Of a stretch of 64,000 nt of DNA, positions 33,467 to 42,630 are shown one piece after another (positions within the stretch are counted from its first letter, which is position 1; the number at the start of each line of letters is the position of its first letter). The position numbers and the translations under genes are program-made. The DNA comes from Streptomyces violens (GTDB taxonomy: Bacteria; Actinomycetota; Actinomycetes; Streptomycetales; Streptomycetaceae). The DNA lies in assembly GCF_000717745.1 (NCBI RefSeq), contig NZ_JOBH01000016.1:1-64000 (forward strand), in the 5' to 3' direction. The notes beneath the pieces are model-generated. The model was not told where the DNA came from. It did not search any database and was given only the letters and a program-made list of their open reading frames with translations.

Positions 33467-34438
33467 TCAGCGCCAGTCGTCGATCACATACGCGTCGGGG
33501 TGGCTGTACCCGGGTTCGTTGGGCCTGTGCATGGTCACGCCCTGCAACCAGGTACGGAAACCGCGGTCGATCATGCGCCGGTAGGCATCCGAGCGGCCCA
33601 GGTTCATGCCGGCGTCCAGTTGCCCCAGCCCGCGCTCGGCGGCCAGCCGCTCGCACGCGTCGAGCAGTCGCTCGAACCGGTCGGCGGCCTCCGGACCAGG
33701 ACGTACGGCGCCGAATTTGACGAAGCACACGTTCTCGCCGGCCTCCGACCCGGCTCCGCAGTGGCAGACGGCCAGGCCGTCGAGCTCGGAGCCGGCGCCA
33801 TGGAGCAGGATGGTGTCACCGAGTCCCTGCGCGTGCGCGGCCACGATCTCGCGTTCCAGGCTCAGGCCCTCGTACACGGCCCCGGTCAGTGCGCGACAGA
33901 GGCTCAGCGCGTCGGGCCGCTCGGCGGCGGGCAGGTCGCCATAGAGCACCCGGCCGGGGACTGCGGCACCGTCTGTGACCTGCTTCTTCATGACGGCTGT
34001 GAGGAATCGGGGCCAGAAACCGTACCGTCGGTAGAGCTCGAGATGCTTGGGACTGTGCGCGAAGGTGAACAGGCCGAGGTGGCGGTTCCCCCAGGCGTCG
34101 AAGCAGTCGATGACCGGCTCCATCAGACGCCTGCCGATGCCCTGGTCCCACAGATCCGGACGCACGGTCAGCGGTCCGAAAAACCCGACGCTGCCCCAGT
34201 CAGTGGCAAAGTTCGATCCCACTACTTCGCCCTCGACCGTCGCCGCGAACGCCGCCTGTGGATCGGCCGCCCAGCGGGTGCGGACGTAGTCGACGGTCCC
34301 GAACGGATCAGGCGCCCCCAGGAAGGTCCCGAAGGCGACACTGCAGATCTCATCGGCCCGATCCAGGTCCGCCTCCTCCAGCGGGCGCACTGATACCGGG
34401 GCCGCGCCACTCCTGCGCTCCGCTGCTGGTGGGACCAT
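33467..34438 (-). CDS. GNAT family N-acetyltransferase
   Basis: A 323-aa protein with an N-terminal GNAT domain ([36 protein letters not shown] is the acetyl-CoA P-loop region) and a C-terminal half that looks like a second, weaker GNAT repeat ([32 protein letters not shown], broken here for length: residues about 275-305). The substrate is unknown. ATG 34438 is chosen; GTG 34441 directly before it is equally placed relative to GGAGG and differs by one residue. Monocistronic. Confidence 0.83.
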   Translation of the reverse strand: MVPPAAERRSGAAPVSVRPLEEADLDRADEICSVAFGTFLGAPDPFGTVDYVRTRWAADPQAAFAATVEGEVVGSNFATDWGSVGFFGPLTVRPDLWDQGIGRRLMEPVIDCFDAWGNRHLGLFTFAHSPKHLELYRRYGFWPRFLTAVMKKQVTDGAAVPGRVLYGDLPAAERPDALSLCRALTGAVYEGLSLEREIVAAHAQGLGDTILLHGAGSELDGLAVCHCGAGSEAGENVCFVKFGAVRPGPEAADRFERLLDACERLAAERGLGQLDAGMNLGRSDAYRRMIDRGFRTWLQGVTMHRPNEPGYSHPDAYVIDDWR

Positions 34439-34653
34439 CACTCTCTCCCTCCGACACCCTTTTCCATCGCACCACGGAGGTGCGCCGCAGGCGAGGCGAA
34501 CGGTCCGGCGACACCCCGAGGCTCAGGAAAGCCACCCTGCCCTGGATGGGGAGAAGGGTGCTGTCCGTTCTCGGGCTCTGGCTCGCTTTCCGTGAAGCAG
34601 CCACGTTGAGTGACGGCCGACGCTCGGATCGGCCTTCGGGAACTTGCCTGAAA

Positions 34654-34929
34654 ATGACGTACCGCATCGTCAAACTCCTCGCCGACGCCACCTCGCCCGA
34701 GGATCTCTTCCGCGGCCAATGGCAGGGGCGCCCTTCCGTACTCGATGAGTACAAGCCCTACCTGGACGATCGTTGGAACCAAGGCTGCACCAACGCCTGG
34801 AAGGCATGGGAGGAGATCGCGCCGTTCGGCTACAAGGGCAGTTCCCAGCGCGTTCGCGCCTACTTCCGCGCCAAGCGTCTCTCGACAGATCCGGTCACTA
34901 CACCGCCGCCTTCACCTCGCACGGTCGCT
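34654..34929 (+). pseudogene. ISL3-type transposase fragment
   Basis: About 92 codons match the middle of ISL3-family transposases. The diagnostic run is RGQWQGRPSVLDEYKPYLDD, then WNQGCTNAWKAWEEIAPFGYKG, each a hallmark of that family, followed by the QRVRAYFR segment. Neither the N-terminal zinc and DNA-binding regions nor the catalytic C-terminus is present and no terminal inverted repeats are seen, so this is a dead internal scrap. It shows past transposition at this spot, beside the SUKH gene. Confidence 0.8.
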
Positions 34930-35364
34930 GTCGATCCGGCGAGGAGCCACGCCGAGAACCAAGCTCTCCATGGCGTGAGGCATCGGACCGAAGTCGGCAA
35001 CCCAGGTCTCGACGAGATAGATCACGCCAACTTCATCGATGCCCAGGAAGAACCGGCCGTGGTCCAGCTCGCCGAGCGGGTAAAGATGGCGCCCGATCGC
35101 TTCGCCCCACTCCGTGAATCGGTCATCTTCGCCCCAGGCCAGCTCGGGGTCCAGCTCGAACGGCGTGCGTGCACAGCTGACCCCAGGCCCGCTGACGTTC
35201 AGAGTCAAACCGCCGAACTCTTGCAGGAAGGCTTCCGCAGCGTCGTGCATGGCGAGGCCGACTGCTTCGAACATGGATCGCCAGCGGGCCGTGTCTACCT
35301 GCCGTCCAGGCGTCCATCCCGACGCCTCCAACACCTCATCCACCTCTGGCGACCAGCTACTCAT
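34912..35364 (-). CDS. SUKH-3 family immunity-like protein
   Basis: A 150-aa SUKH-superfamily protein. The opening VLEASGWTPGRQVDTARW, then EAFLQEFGGLTL and GRHLYPLGELDHGRFFLGID, is the SUKH-3 pattern. SUKH proteins commonly neutralise toxin domains delivered by polymorphic toxin systems. No toxin gene is adjacent, so it is an orphan immunity candidate. Its last residues and stop codon (34912) fall inside the ISL3 transposase fragment on the opposite strand, so the natural C-terminus may have been replaced by insertion-derived sequence. Confidence 0.83.
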   Translation of the reverse strand: MSSWSPEVDEVLEASGWTPGRQVDTARWRSMFEAVGLAMHDAAEAFLQEFGGLTLNVSGPGVSCARTPFELDPELAWGEDDRFTEWGEAIGRHLYPLGELDHGRFFLGIDEVGVIYLVETWVADFGPMPHAMESLVLGVAPRRIDSDRAR

Positions 35365-35552
35365 CTGGGACCCCGACTCCTCAGCTATGGGCGAGCAGTG
35401 ATCATCTCAGCGGCCGACGTTGCCGACGTCACTGAGCAGTGTGTGACCGCTTCACAGAAAGGCCCTGGTCCGGCAGAGAAGGACGGGGAGGCTGCTTCGG
35501 GCCCCGGCGCTGGACTGTGGCCCGGAGCAGGCTTCCGGTGCTTCGCCCGTGG

Positions 35553-36497
35553 TCAGCGGGCGAGGCGCGGGAGGAGGTTCTCGGCGTTCTTGCGGTTGAT
35601 GGCCTCCGCCTGGCCGGGCGTGAAGTCCGGGTAGGTCTCCAGGAAGTGGTTGTAGTAGGTGCCGGCCTCCTGCGGGGCGAAAGGCCAGTCGCTGCCGTAG
35701 AGGACGTGGCCGGGTTCAGCGAAGGCGAGCAGCGCGGGCAGGGCGCTGGGGCTGGCGGACAGGGCGGTGTCGAAGTAGAAGCGCTTCAGGTCGCGCAGGA
35801 CATCCTCGGCCTTGCGGTCGGGATCGACGACGGTGGAGGTCAGCCCGGAGAAGCGGTAGGCGGCGTAGGGGAGGAAGCCGCCGCCGTGGGAGAGGATCAC
35901 CCGGACGTTGGTGTAGCGGCTCATGACGCCGTTCAGCACCAGGTTGAGGGCGCTGCGGGTGGTGTCGAAGACGTAGTCGGCCAGCGGGGCCGGGGTGCCG
36001 GGCAGCAGGGGCATCGGGGGCTGGGCGGGGTGGACGAAGACGTTCGCCGCGCGGCGGTCCAGTTCGGCCCACAGCGGCTCGAAGTCGGGGTCGCCGAGGT
36101 AGCGCCCGCCGGCGTTGGACATCAGGACGACGCCGTCGGCGTGCAGGGTATCCAGTGCGTGTACGGCCTCGGCCACGGCGGCGTCGACGTCGGGCAGCGG
36201 GACGCTGGCGAAGTGGCCGAAACGGTCGGGGTGGTCCTTGACGACCTCGGCGCCGTACTCGTTGACGGCGCGGGCGAGGTCCCGGGCCTGGGCGTCGTCT
36301 CCGAGGTGGACGCCGGGAGCGGTGACGGACAGGACACCGGTGGCGATGCCCTGCTGATCCATCATCGTGATGGCGCTCTTCTGGCTCCAGTCGGGGATGG
36401 CCCAGCCGCCGGAGTCGAGGCCCTGCGCGGCGAGGGTCCGGGCCCAGGCCGGCGGAACGATGTGCTGGTGGACGTCGATGCGAGCGGGGAAAGACAC
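35553..36497 (-). CDS. Amidohydrolase family protein (ACMSD-like)
   Basis: A 314-aa metal-dependent hydrolase/decarboxylase of the amidohydrolase-2 group. Metal-binding motifs are DVHQHIVPP near the N-terminus, NVFVHPAQPP (about residue 168), ILSHGGGFLPYAAYR and YGSDWPFAPQ. Relatives include 2-amino-3-carboxymuconate-semialdehyde and resorcylate-type decarboxylases, so decarboxylation of a ring-cleavage or phenolic acid is a fair guess. GTG 36497 has GGAGG nine bases upstream. It is divergent from a MarR gene whose operators lie between the two, so it is almost certainly MarR-regulated. Confidence 0.87.
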   Translation of the reverse strand: MSFPARIDVHQHIVPPAWARTLAAQGLDSGGWAIPDWSQKSAITMMDQQGIATGVLSVTAPGVHLGDDAQARDLARAVNEYGAEVVKDHPDRFGHFASVPLPDVDAAVAEAVHALDTLHADGVVLMSNAGGRYLGDPDFEPLWAELDRRAANVFVHPAQPPMPLLPGTPAPLADYVFDTTRSALNLVLNGVMSRYTNVRVILSHGGGFLPYAAYRFSGLTSTVVDPDRKAEDVLRDLKRFYFDTALSASPSALPALLAFAEPGHVLYGSDWPFAPQEAGTYYNHFLETYPDFTPGQAEAINRKNAENLLPRLAR

Positions 36498-36517
36498 GTT
36501 TCTTCGCCTCCTAATGA

Positions 36518-36551
36518 TTAGCTTGCTAACTTGTCTCATTTAGTAAGCTAA
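36518..36551. promoter_or_regulatory. Two tandem MarR operators in the amidohydrolase/marR divergon
   Basis: TTAGCTTGCTAA (36518-36529) and TTAGTAAGCTAA (36540-36551) are two near-identical palindromes whose centres are 22 bases apart, about two helical turns. They occupy the 59-base interval between the divergent starts, so one MarR dimer pair could cover both promoters. Confidence 0.8.
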
Positions 36552-36556
36552 CCGTC

Positions 36557-37084
36557 ATGAGAGAGACAGGCAACTCCGAGACCCGCGGCACGTCCGAGCT
36601 GCGCGTGGAGCCTGGTATCGCGGACCTGGCCGAGGCCGCCGACCGGCTCTTCTATGCCATGCGACGCTCACGGTCTGCCACGGTCGGCCAATCCGCGGGC
36701 GGCCTGTCCATGTCACAGATGGCCCTTCTCGCCGTGCTGGCGGAGGATGCCGAGGGCGCGGGCCTGCCCGTCAGTCGGCTGGCCGCCAACGCCGAGATCA
36801 GCGTCCCCACCGCGACCCGCATGCTGCAGCAGTTGGAGGGCAAGAACGTGGTGACCCGACGCCGTGCACCGCACGATGAGCGTCAGGTCCTCGTCCGACT
36901 CACCGAGGAAGGCGCGGAGCGCCTCGCCACCATGCGGGCCGAGCTGCGCGCACGCCAGTACGCCGCCCTGTCGCAGTTCGCACCGCAAGAGCGGCACGAA
37001 CTCGCCGCACAGCTGCACCGCCTTGCCGGCATCATCGGCGAGACCGTCCCCGGTGCAGCCGGACCGGCGGCGGCCGAGGGCTGA
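36557..37084 (+). CDS. MarR family transcriptional regulator
   Basis: A 175-aa MarR winged-helix repressor. The DNA-binding core is AANAEISVPTATRMLQQLEG, followed by the wing VVTRRRAPHDERQVLVRLTEEG with the conserved DxRxxxVxLT pattern. Helices at both ends form the dimer interface. The first 15 residues or so are extra and polar. There is no ribosome-binding site before ATG 36557, so a leaderless transcript is possible. It likely represses itself and the divergent amidohydrolase through the two palindromes between them, with an aromatic acid as a plausible ligand (inference). Confidence 0.9.
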   Translation: MRETGNSETRGTSELRVEPGIADLAEAADRLFYAMRRSRSATVGQSAGGLSMSQMALLAVLAEDAEGAGLPVSRLAANAEISVPTATRMLQQLEGKNVVTRRRAPHDERQVLVRLTEEGAERLATMRAELRARQYAALSQFAPQERHELAAQLHRLAGIIGETVPGAAGPAAAEG

Positions 37085-37609
37085 GCCCCCAGGACTACGA
37101 AGCCGGCCGCCCCCTCACGTCAGCAACGCCTCGAGCGCCCGGCTCCTCGTCGAGTGGCGACGCTGTCCTCTCTCATGAATGTCGAACACGGCCGCGCCGG
37201 GGCGCTGCTCCGCACGTCCGGCAACGGTCCGTGCCGTATGCACGACCACGATGGCCCCGCGGTCACGCGAATGCCTGCCTGACCGTGCGGGACAGGCGGC
37301 GGGGCACTGGGCTGGGGGTGCGGGACGCGGCCGGCAACGACGCACAGCGGCGGGCCCGCCCCGCCGGCCCCGCCCTGCTGTAGACAACCCGAGGTCGCAG
37401 CCGGGTGGGGCCGCAGCCAGACAGTGCGCCTGCTGCCATGAGCCCGACTCCGCGCTCATGGCGGCAGTGGGACACCGTTGAGGTGCGCGCGGCCCGCCGA
37501 GACGAACGTGGGATCGCCGCCGCGATCTCCCCGTGCGCTGCTGCCAGGGCGTTCTTCCGTGCGAACCGCTCTGCGGGTGCCCCGCCTCCGTCGCTCAGGA
37601 ACGGCTGGG
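37085..37609. other. Noncoding region between marR and the E2 remnant
   Basis: About 525 bases with several open frames but none with recognisable protein sequence or a ribosome-binding site. It includes very GC-rich, low-information sequence around 37270-37400. Given the E2 scrap at its right end, it may be degraded coding DNA. Nothing else is supported. Confidence 0.5.
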
Positions 37610-37682
37610 CTTCCTTCAGCCACCGGGTGACGGTGCCCTCGGTGACCGGCTCGCCCAGCGTGGGCAGGACGACGTCCTTCTC
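37610..37682 (-). pseudogene. Remnant of a lipoyl-domain (dihydrolipoamide acyltransferase E2) gene
   Basis: Directly after the aceE stop, same strand, a frame reads DVVLPTLGEPVTEGTVTRWL followed by KE, matching the first strand and turn of an E2 lipoyl domain (usual form LPxLGExVTEGTVxRWL). The similarity stops before the lipoylated lysine, there is no start codon, and the downstream sequence is unrelated. I read it as the 5' stub of a former aceE-linked E2 gene, 4 bases after aceE. Confidence 0.55.
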
Positions 37683-37686
37683 GCGG

Positions 37687-40344
37687 TCAGCCCTCCAGCC
37701 CGTAGCGCGTGGTGGCCCGGCGTACGACCTCCGGTTTCACCTCGCCGCGTCGGGCCAGCGTGGCCAGTACCTTCACGGCGATCGACGGGGCGTCCACGCC
37801 GAAGTACCGGCGGACGTTCTCCCGGCTGTCGGAGAGGCCGAAGCCGTCCGTGCCGATGGACACCCACTCCTGCTCGACCCACGGGGCGATCTGGTCGGGG
37901 ACCGCCCGCATCCAGTCGCTCACCGCGACGACGGGGCCGGGCGCACCGCCCAGCGCGCGGGTGACGTACGGAATCCGGTCGTCACCGCGCAGTCGCGCGG
38001 CGTCACACTGCAGGGCGTCCCGGCGCAGCTCCGTCCAGGACGGCGCCGACCAGACGTCGGCGGCCACGCCCCAGTCCTCGGCGAGCAGCTGCTGGGCGTC
38101 GAGCGCCCAGTGGATGGCGGTGCCCGAGGCCAACAACTGGAGCTTCGGCGCGTCGGGCGCCGCCCCCTCGGCCGCCTTGTAGCGGTAGAGGCCGCGCAGG
38201 ATGCCCTGCTCGTCCAGGCCCTCCGGCATGGGCGGCTGCACCTTGGTCTCGTTGTAGACCGTGAGGTAGTAGAAGACGTTCTCCGGGTCCTCGCCGTACA
38301 TCCGGCGCAGACCCTCCTTGACGATCACCGCGACCTCGTACGCGAACGCGGGGTCGTACGAGACGGCGGCCGGGTTGGTGGAGGCGATGAGATGCGAGTG
38401 GCCGTCGGCGTGCTGCAGGCCCTCGCCGGTCATCGTCGTACGTCCGGCCGTCGCGCCGATGACGAAGCCCCGGCCCAACTGGTCGGCCAGCGCCCAGAAC
38501 TGATCGGCCGTCCGCTGCCAACCGAACATCGAGTAGAAGATGTAGAACGGGATCATCGGCTCGCCGTGGGTGGCGTACGAGGTCGCGGCCGCGGTGAGCG
38601 AGGCGAGCGAACCAGCCTCCGTGATGCCCTCGTTGAGGATCTGACCGTTCTTGGCTTCCTTGTAGAAGAGGAGCTGGTCGCGGTCGACCGGGTCGTAGGT
38701 CTGGCCGAGCGGCGAGTAGATGCCGGCGCTCGGGAACAGCGATTCCATGCCGAAGGTGCGGGCCTCGTCGGGCACGACGGGGACCCAGCGCTTGCCGGTC
38801 TCCTTGTCCCGCATCAGGTCCTTGACCAGCCGGACGAACGCCATGGTGGTGGCGATCTCCTGGCTGCCCGAACCCTTCTTCAGGGCGTCGAACGCCTTGT
38901 CGGCGGGCATCGGCAGTGGCTTCGGGGTGACCTTGCGGGCCGGGGCCGGGCCGCCCAGTGCAGCGCGCCGCTCCCGCAGGTAGGCGACCTCGGGCGAGTC
39001 CGCCCCGGGGTGCGCGTACGGCACCAGCTCGTCGTTCAACTTGCTGTCGGGGATGGGTAGTTCGAGCAGGTCGCGCATGGCGCGGAATTCCTTGCCCGAC
39101 AGCTTCTTCATCTGGTGGTTGGCGTTGCGCGATTCGAAGCCGGGGCCGAGCGTCCAGCCCTTGACGGTCTGCGCCAGAATGACGGTCGGCGCGCCCTTGT
39201 GCTCCAGGGCGGCCTTGTACGCGGCGTAGACCTTGCGCGGCTCGTGGCCGGCGCGCGAGGTGCCGACGATTTCCTCCAGCCGGGCGTCGGACAACTGCTC
39301 CCCGAGGCGGGCCAGTTCCGGCTGTCCGCCGAGGAAGTGCTCGCGGATGTACGCGCCGTCGCGGGCGGCGAAGGTCTGTAGCTGGCCGTCCGGGATGCTG
39401 CCCAGGTGCCGTACGAGCGCGCCGTCCACGTCCTGTCCCAGCAGGTCGTCCCAGGCCTGCCCCCACAGCGACTTGACGACGTGCCAGCCGGCGGCGCGGA
39501 ATTGCCGCTCCAGCTCCTGCACGATCTTGAAGTTGCCGCGGACGGGGCCGTCCAGCCGCTGGAGGTTGCAGTTGATGACGAAGGTCAGGTTGTCCAGTCC
39601 CTCGCGCGCGGCCAGCGCGAGCGCGGCGGTGGACTCGGGTTCGTCCATCTCGCCGTCGCCCAGGAACGCCCAGACGTGCGACTGCGAGGTGTCCTTGATC
39701 CCGCGGTGGTGCAGGTAGCGGTTGAAGCGCGCCTGGTAGATCGCGGAGAGCGGACCCAGGCCCATCGATACGGTCGGGAACTCCCACAGCCAGGGCAGTC
39801 GCCTCGGGTGGGGGTACGAGGGCAGCCCCTCCCCGCCCGCCTCCTGCCGGAAGCGGTCCAACTGGCCCTCGGTCAACCGCCCTTCGAGGAACGCGCGGGC
39901 GTACACGCCGGGTGAGGCGTGCCCCTGGATGTACAACTGGTCACCGCTTCCATCCGCCTCCTTGCCGCGGAAGAAGTGCTGGTACCCGACCTCGTACAGC
40001 CAGGCCGCCGAGGCGAAGGTGGCCATGTGGCCGCCCAGGCCGCCGCGTTGGTTGCCGCGGGTCACCATCGCCGCCGCGTTCCAGCGGTTCCAGGCGGTGA
40101 TCCGGGCCTCCATCACCTCGTCACCGGGGAACTCCGGCTCGTCGGCGGTCGGGATGGTGTTGATGTACGGGGTCTCCAGGAGCGGGGGCAGGCCGACCCC
40201 GGTGCGTTCGGCGTGCTCCGCGACGCGGCGCAGCAGGTAGGCGACGCGGTGCGGACCGCCGGCGCGGGCGGCGCCGTCCAGCGATTCGCGCCATTCGGCG
40301 ACCTCGGACGGGTCACTGTCGGGCAGTTGGTCGAGCTGGGACAC
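37687..40344 (-). CDS. aceE: Pyruvate dehydrogenase E1 component, homodimeric
   Basis: An 885-aa thiamine-diphosphate enzyme that decarboxylates pyruvate and passes the acetyl group to E2 lipoate. The AceE family signature is strong: [34 protein letters not shown], the ThDP motif [12 protein letters not shown], and [16 protein letters not shown] near the C-terminus. Start GTG 40344 follows AAAGGGG and gives the normal length. No intact E2 or E3 gene is adjacent, so it must share partners encoded elsewhere. A large palindrome lies about 220 bases upstream. In context it would consume pyruvate made by the serine deaminase, though no shared operator is seen. Confidence 0.96.
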   Translation of the reverse strand: MSQLDQLPDSDPSEVAEWRESLDGAARAGGPHRVAYLLRRVAEHAERTGVGLPPLLETPYINTIPTADEPEFPGDEVMEARITAWNRWNAAAMVTRGNQRGGLGGHMATFASAAWLYEVGYQHFFRGKEADGSGDQLYIQGHASPGVYARAFLEGRLTEGQLDRFRQEAGGEGLPSYPHPRRLPWLWEFPTVSMGLGPLSAIYQARFNRYLHHRGIKDTSQSHVWAFLGDGEMDEPESTAALALAAREGLDNLTFVINCNLQRLDGPVRGNFKIVQELERQFRAAGWHVVKSLWGQAWDDLLGQDVDGALVRHLGSIPDGQLQTFAARDGAYIREHFLGGQPELARLGEQLSDARLEEIVGTSRAGHEPRKVYAAYKAALEHKGAPTVILAQTVKGWTLGPGFESRNANHQMKKLSGKEFRAMRDLLELPIPDSKLNDELVPYAHPGADSPEVAYLRERRAALGGPAPARKVTPKPLPMPADKAFDALKKGSGSQEIATTMAFVRLVKDLMRDKETGKRWVPVVPDEARTFGMESLFPSAGIYSPLGQTYDPVDRDQLLFYKEAKNGQILNEGITEAGSLASLTAAATSYATHGEPMIPFYIFYSMFGWQRTADQFWALADQLGRGFVIGATAGRTTMTGEGLQHADGHSHLIASTNPAAVSYDPAFAYEVAVIVKEGLRRMYGEDPENVFYYLTVYNETKVQPPMPEGLDEQGILRGLYRYKAAEGAAPDAPKLQLLASGTAIHWALDAQQLLAEDWGVAADVWSAPSWTELRRDALQCDAARLRGDDRIPYVTRALGGAPGPVVAVSDWMRAVPDQIAPWVEQEWVSIGTDGFGLSDSRENVRRYFGVDAPSIAVKVLATLARRGEVKPEVVRRATTRYGLEG

Positions 40345-40558
40345 GGTGATCCCCTTTCACGTTCCTGGGTGAGGAACCGGAGGTGCCGCGCGCTTCTGCG
40401 GCACCTCCGGCGGTCGGGCGGACGACCGGCGATACGGGTGGGCCGGTCGCGCGAGGACGACCTCAACTGACGTCGCCGTCGGGAGACTTCCGGGCTACGG
40501 AACAACACTTCCGCCCCACAGAAGGTAGAGACTCCCGATCGCCAGGGTCAACCGTTAC

Positions 40559-40599
40559 CAGCCGGTAATGATCGATGATCGATCATTTTTGCCCGGCTG
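40559..40599. promoter_or_regulatory. Nested palindrome between aceE and the SMR gene
   Basis: The inner perfect inverted repeat has 10-bp arms, AATGATCGAT and ATCGATCATT, around a single G (40567-40587). It sits inside outer 7-bp arms CAGCCGG/CCGGCTG (40559-40565, 40593-40599). The inner part is strikingly AT-rich for this genome. It could be an operator for aceE (start 40344), or act as a hairpin; a TTTTT follows on the plus strand but no plus-strand gene ends here. Confidence 0.6.
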
Positions 40600-40626
40600 A
40601 TGCCATGCCATCCGCGGGTGGCCGGC

Positions 40627-40941
40627 TCAGTGCAGCAATTTGAGTCCCACCACGCCCGCGATGATCAGCAGCAGGCACACCAGGCGCGCGGCCGTCACCG
40701 GGTCGCCGAGCGCCACCATTCCGTAGACGGCGGTCCCCACAGCGCCGATGCCCACCCACACGCCGTAGGCAGTGCCGAGCGGGATCTGGTTCACCGCGTA
40801 CGACAGCCCGCCCATGCTCAGGGCGAGCGCGACGAGGAAGAGCACGGAGGGCCACAGCCGGCTGAAGTTCTTGGAAGCCTCAAGCGCTGTCGCCCAGACC
40901 GTCTCCAGGACGCCCGACACGATGAGTACCAACCAGGCCAT
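40627..40941 (-). CDS. SMR family multidrug/guanidinium exporter (SugE-like)
   Basis: A 104-aa small multidrug-resistance protein with four membrane helices. The conserved membrane glutamate is E13 in VSGVLETVWATALE, and IPLGTAYGVWVGIGAVGTAV and GMVALGDPVTAARL mark helix 3 and the following loop. The pattern is closest to the SugE/Gdx branch, many of which export guanidinium rather than drugs. No guanidine riboswitch is obvious upstream. Often two SMR genes are paired; here it is single. Confidence 0.9.
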   Translation of the reverse strand: MAWLVLIVSGVLETVWATALEASKNFSRLWPSVLFLVALALSMGGLSYAVNQIPLGTAYGVWVGIGAVGTAVYGMVALGDPVTAARLVCLLLIIAGVVGLKLLH

Positions 40942-41071
40942 GGACCGCTCCGTTCTCCCCGCGTACGACGATGATCAACGTTGTCCAGTTGACCACTCCG
41001 CATCGCCGCCCGCGCGCCGGGGCAACGGCTCGTGGGAGCGGGTGGCCGATGCCGCGGGTATCCCCCGCTTC

Positions 41072-41671
41072 CTAACCGGCCACCTCGTACTGCCCCACCT
41101 CACGGAAGTAGCGCAGGGTCTCCGGGGAGCCGTCGTCGAGGGCGGCGTTGGCCGCGGCGCGCAGGGAGTCGCTGATGTTGGGAGTCGCGAGCAAGCGAGC
41201 TATGTAGACGGCGTCGTCCTCGGCTTGGGCCAGGCGGTAGCCGGTCTCCAGCCAAGCGCGCATCTCCTCCGGGGAGTTGTTGTCGAGGAGCTTGTTGGCC
41301 TCCTCGATGACTCGCTTGTCATTGTTCTGCGTTGCTACGTGGAGGATGCGGGCGATGGCGACCCGGTCGTCCTCGGCCTGAGCCAGCCGGTAGCCGGTCT
41401 TCAAGAAGGTGCGCATGTCATCCACGGTGCCGTTGAGGGCCTCATTCGCCTCTCGGACGACCCCGCGGCCGCTGTCCTCGTCCGCCAGGATGGCGGCGAT
41501 CGCGGCACGCAGTTCGTCCTCCGACATCTCGTCCACCGGTGTGTCGGACATGGTCGCCGCGGAGGTGGTGGCCGGGGCCGCCGAACCGTTGGCAAACGCC
41601 GGGGCGGTGAAGAGGAGGGCCGGGGTCAGGGCGGTGGCCACGACGAGCAGAAGGGCACGCGTCGGTCTCAT
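41072..41671 (-). CDS. Secreted ALF-repeat protein
   Basis: A 199-aa protein with a clear Sec signal peptide (MRPTRALLLVVATALTPALL, cleavage near AFA-NG). The mature part holds three tandem ALF repeats of about 45 residues: one around VVREANEALNGTVDDMRTFL, one around VIEEANKLLDNNSPEEMRAWL, one around LRAAANAALDDGSPETLRYF, with the linker TGYRLAQAEDD occurring twice. ALF repeats are widespread in Streptomyces secreted and polymorphic-toxin-associated proteins. Function is unknown; no toxin domain is attached here. Monocistronic. Confidence 0.85.
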   Translation of the reverse strand: MRPTRALLLVVATALTPALLFTAPAFANGSAAPATTSAATMSDTPVDEMSEDELRAAIAAILADEDSGRGVVREANEALNGTVDDMRTFLKTGYRLAQAEDDRVAIARILHVATQNNDKRVIEEANKLLDNNSPEEMRAWLETGYRLAQAEDDAVYIARLLATPNISDSLRAAANAALDDGSPETLRYFREVGQYEVAG

Positions 41672-41979
41672 GAATGTATACCTCCGTGTTCGAAATCAGG
41701 CATGCAGATGATCACTCATGAGCGTCGAAATCGCATGAGGAATCGGTTAGTCCGGAAAAGGAGGGTCGAAGTGATCACGTGGCTGGGCGTGCACAGGGCC
41801 GGGAGATCGATGACGACCGGGCAGGCGGTTGCTCCGGGTCATCCGCGGAGACACTGGGGGGCCACGTTCGAACATTTTCGGGCTTCCCGCTCTTGCATGT
41901 TCTATGGCATACCCCATAAGTTACCGGCAGGTAGCCCGTTCGGCGGGCCACCCCGTCGTCGGGAAGGTGGTGTGGGCGA
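41672..41979. other. Divergent region between the ALF-repeat and TetR genes
   Basis: 308 bases without a gene. The left part (about 41690-41800) is AT-rich and should carry the ALF gene promoter. A short inverted repeat TATGG-N6-CCATA at 41903-41918, about 60 bases before the TetR start, is a possible TetR operator. Confidence 0.45.
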
Positions 41980-42573
41980 GTGAGTCCGCGCAGGAGCGAC
42001 AGCCGTGAGCGGATGATCCTCAGTGCCGCCGCTCTGCTGCGTGAGTACGGTGCGAGCGCGACCAGCGTGGACCGGGTGCTCGCGCACAGCGGAGCTCCTC
42101 GGGGCTCGGTGTATCACCACTTCCCCGGTGGGCGGGCGCAGCTCATCGACGAGGCGGTGGCGCTGGCGGGGGACTTCATCGCGGGCCTGATCGATGCCGC
42201 CATGGAGGCGGACGATCCGGTGGAGGCCGTCGACGCGTTCTTCGTACTGTGGCGCGATCGGCTCGTGGAGAGCGGCTTCCGGGCCGGCTGCCCGATCGTG
42301 GCGGTGGCCGTGGAGACCAACGACGACGCACCCCAACTCGCCCGCTCCGCCGCCGCCGTCTTCGCCCGCTGGCAGGAGGCCCTCGCGCTCCTGTTCGTCC
42401 GGCACGGCCTGCCCGAGGAACGCAGCCGGAGGCTCGGCGCCTTCATCATCGCCGCGGTCGAAGGTGCGGTGATCATGTGCCGGGCCGAGCAGAGCACCGC
42501 CCCGATCGAGGCAGCCGCGGCCGAGATCCACGACCTGCTTCTGTACGCCCTGCGCGACCGCCCCGGGACGTAA
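41980..42573 (+). CDS. TetR family transcriptional regulator
   Basis: A 197-aa TetR repressor. The N-terminal helix-turn-helix (residues about 10-55) reads MILSAAALLREYGASATSVD, then GAPRGSVYHHFPGGRAQLI. The C-terminal ligand domain belongs to the LmrA/YxaF-like group (FRAGCPIVAVAVETNDDAP). Start is GTG 41980. It heads a rightward operon with the crotonase, molybdopterin oxidoreductase and thioesterase genes (57 bases to the next) and probably controls it, the ligand being an acyl-CoA or lipophilic compound (inference). Confidence 0.9.
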   Translation: MSPRRSDSRERMILSAAALLREYGASATSVDRVLAHSGAPRGSVYHHFPGGRAQLIDEAVALAGDFIAGLIDAAMEADDPVEAVDAFFVLWRDRLVESGFRAGCPIVAVAVETNDDAPQLARSAAAVFARWQEALALLFVRHGLPEERSRRLGAFIIAAVEGAVIMCRAEQSTAPIEAAAAEIHDLLLYALRDRPGT

Positions 42574-42630
42574 TCCCGGCCCCGGCCATAGCGCGCAGCC
42601 GCCCCACCCACTCAGCTCGAAGGAGTCGCC

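Noticed and set aside
37115..37459. Minus-strand frame of about 114 codons between marR and aceE
   Set aside because: No recognisable motif or start signal; composition is compatible with degraded or noncoding DNA.
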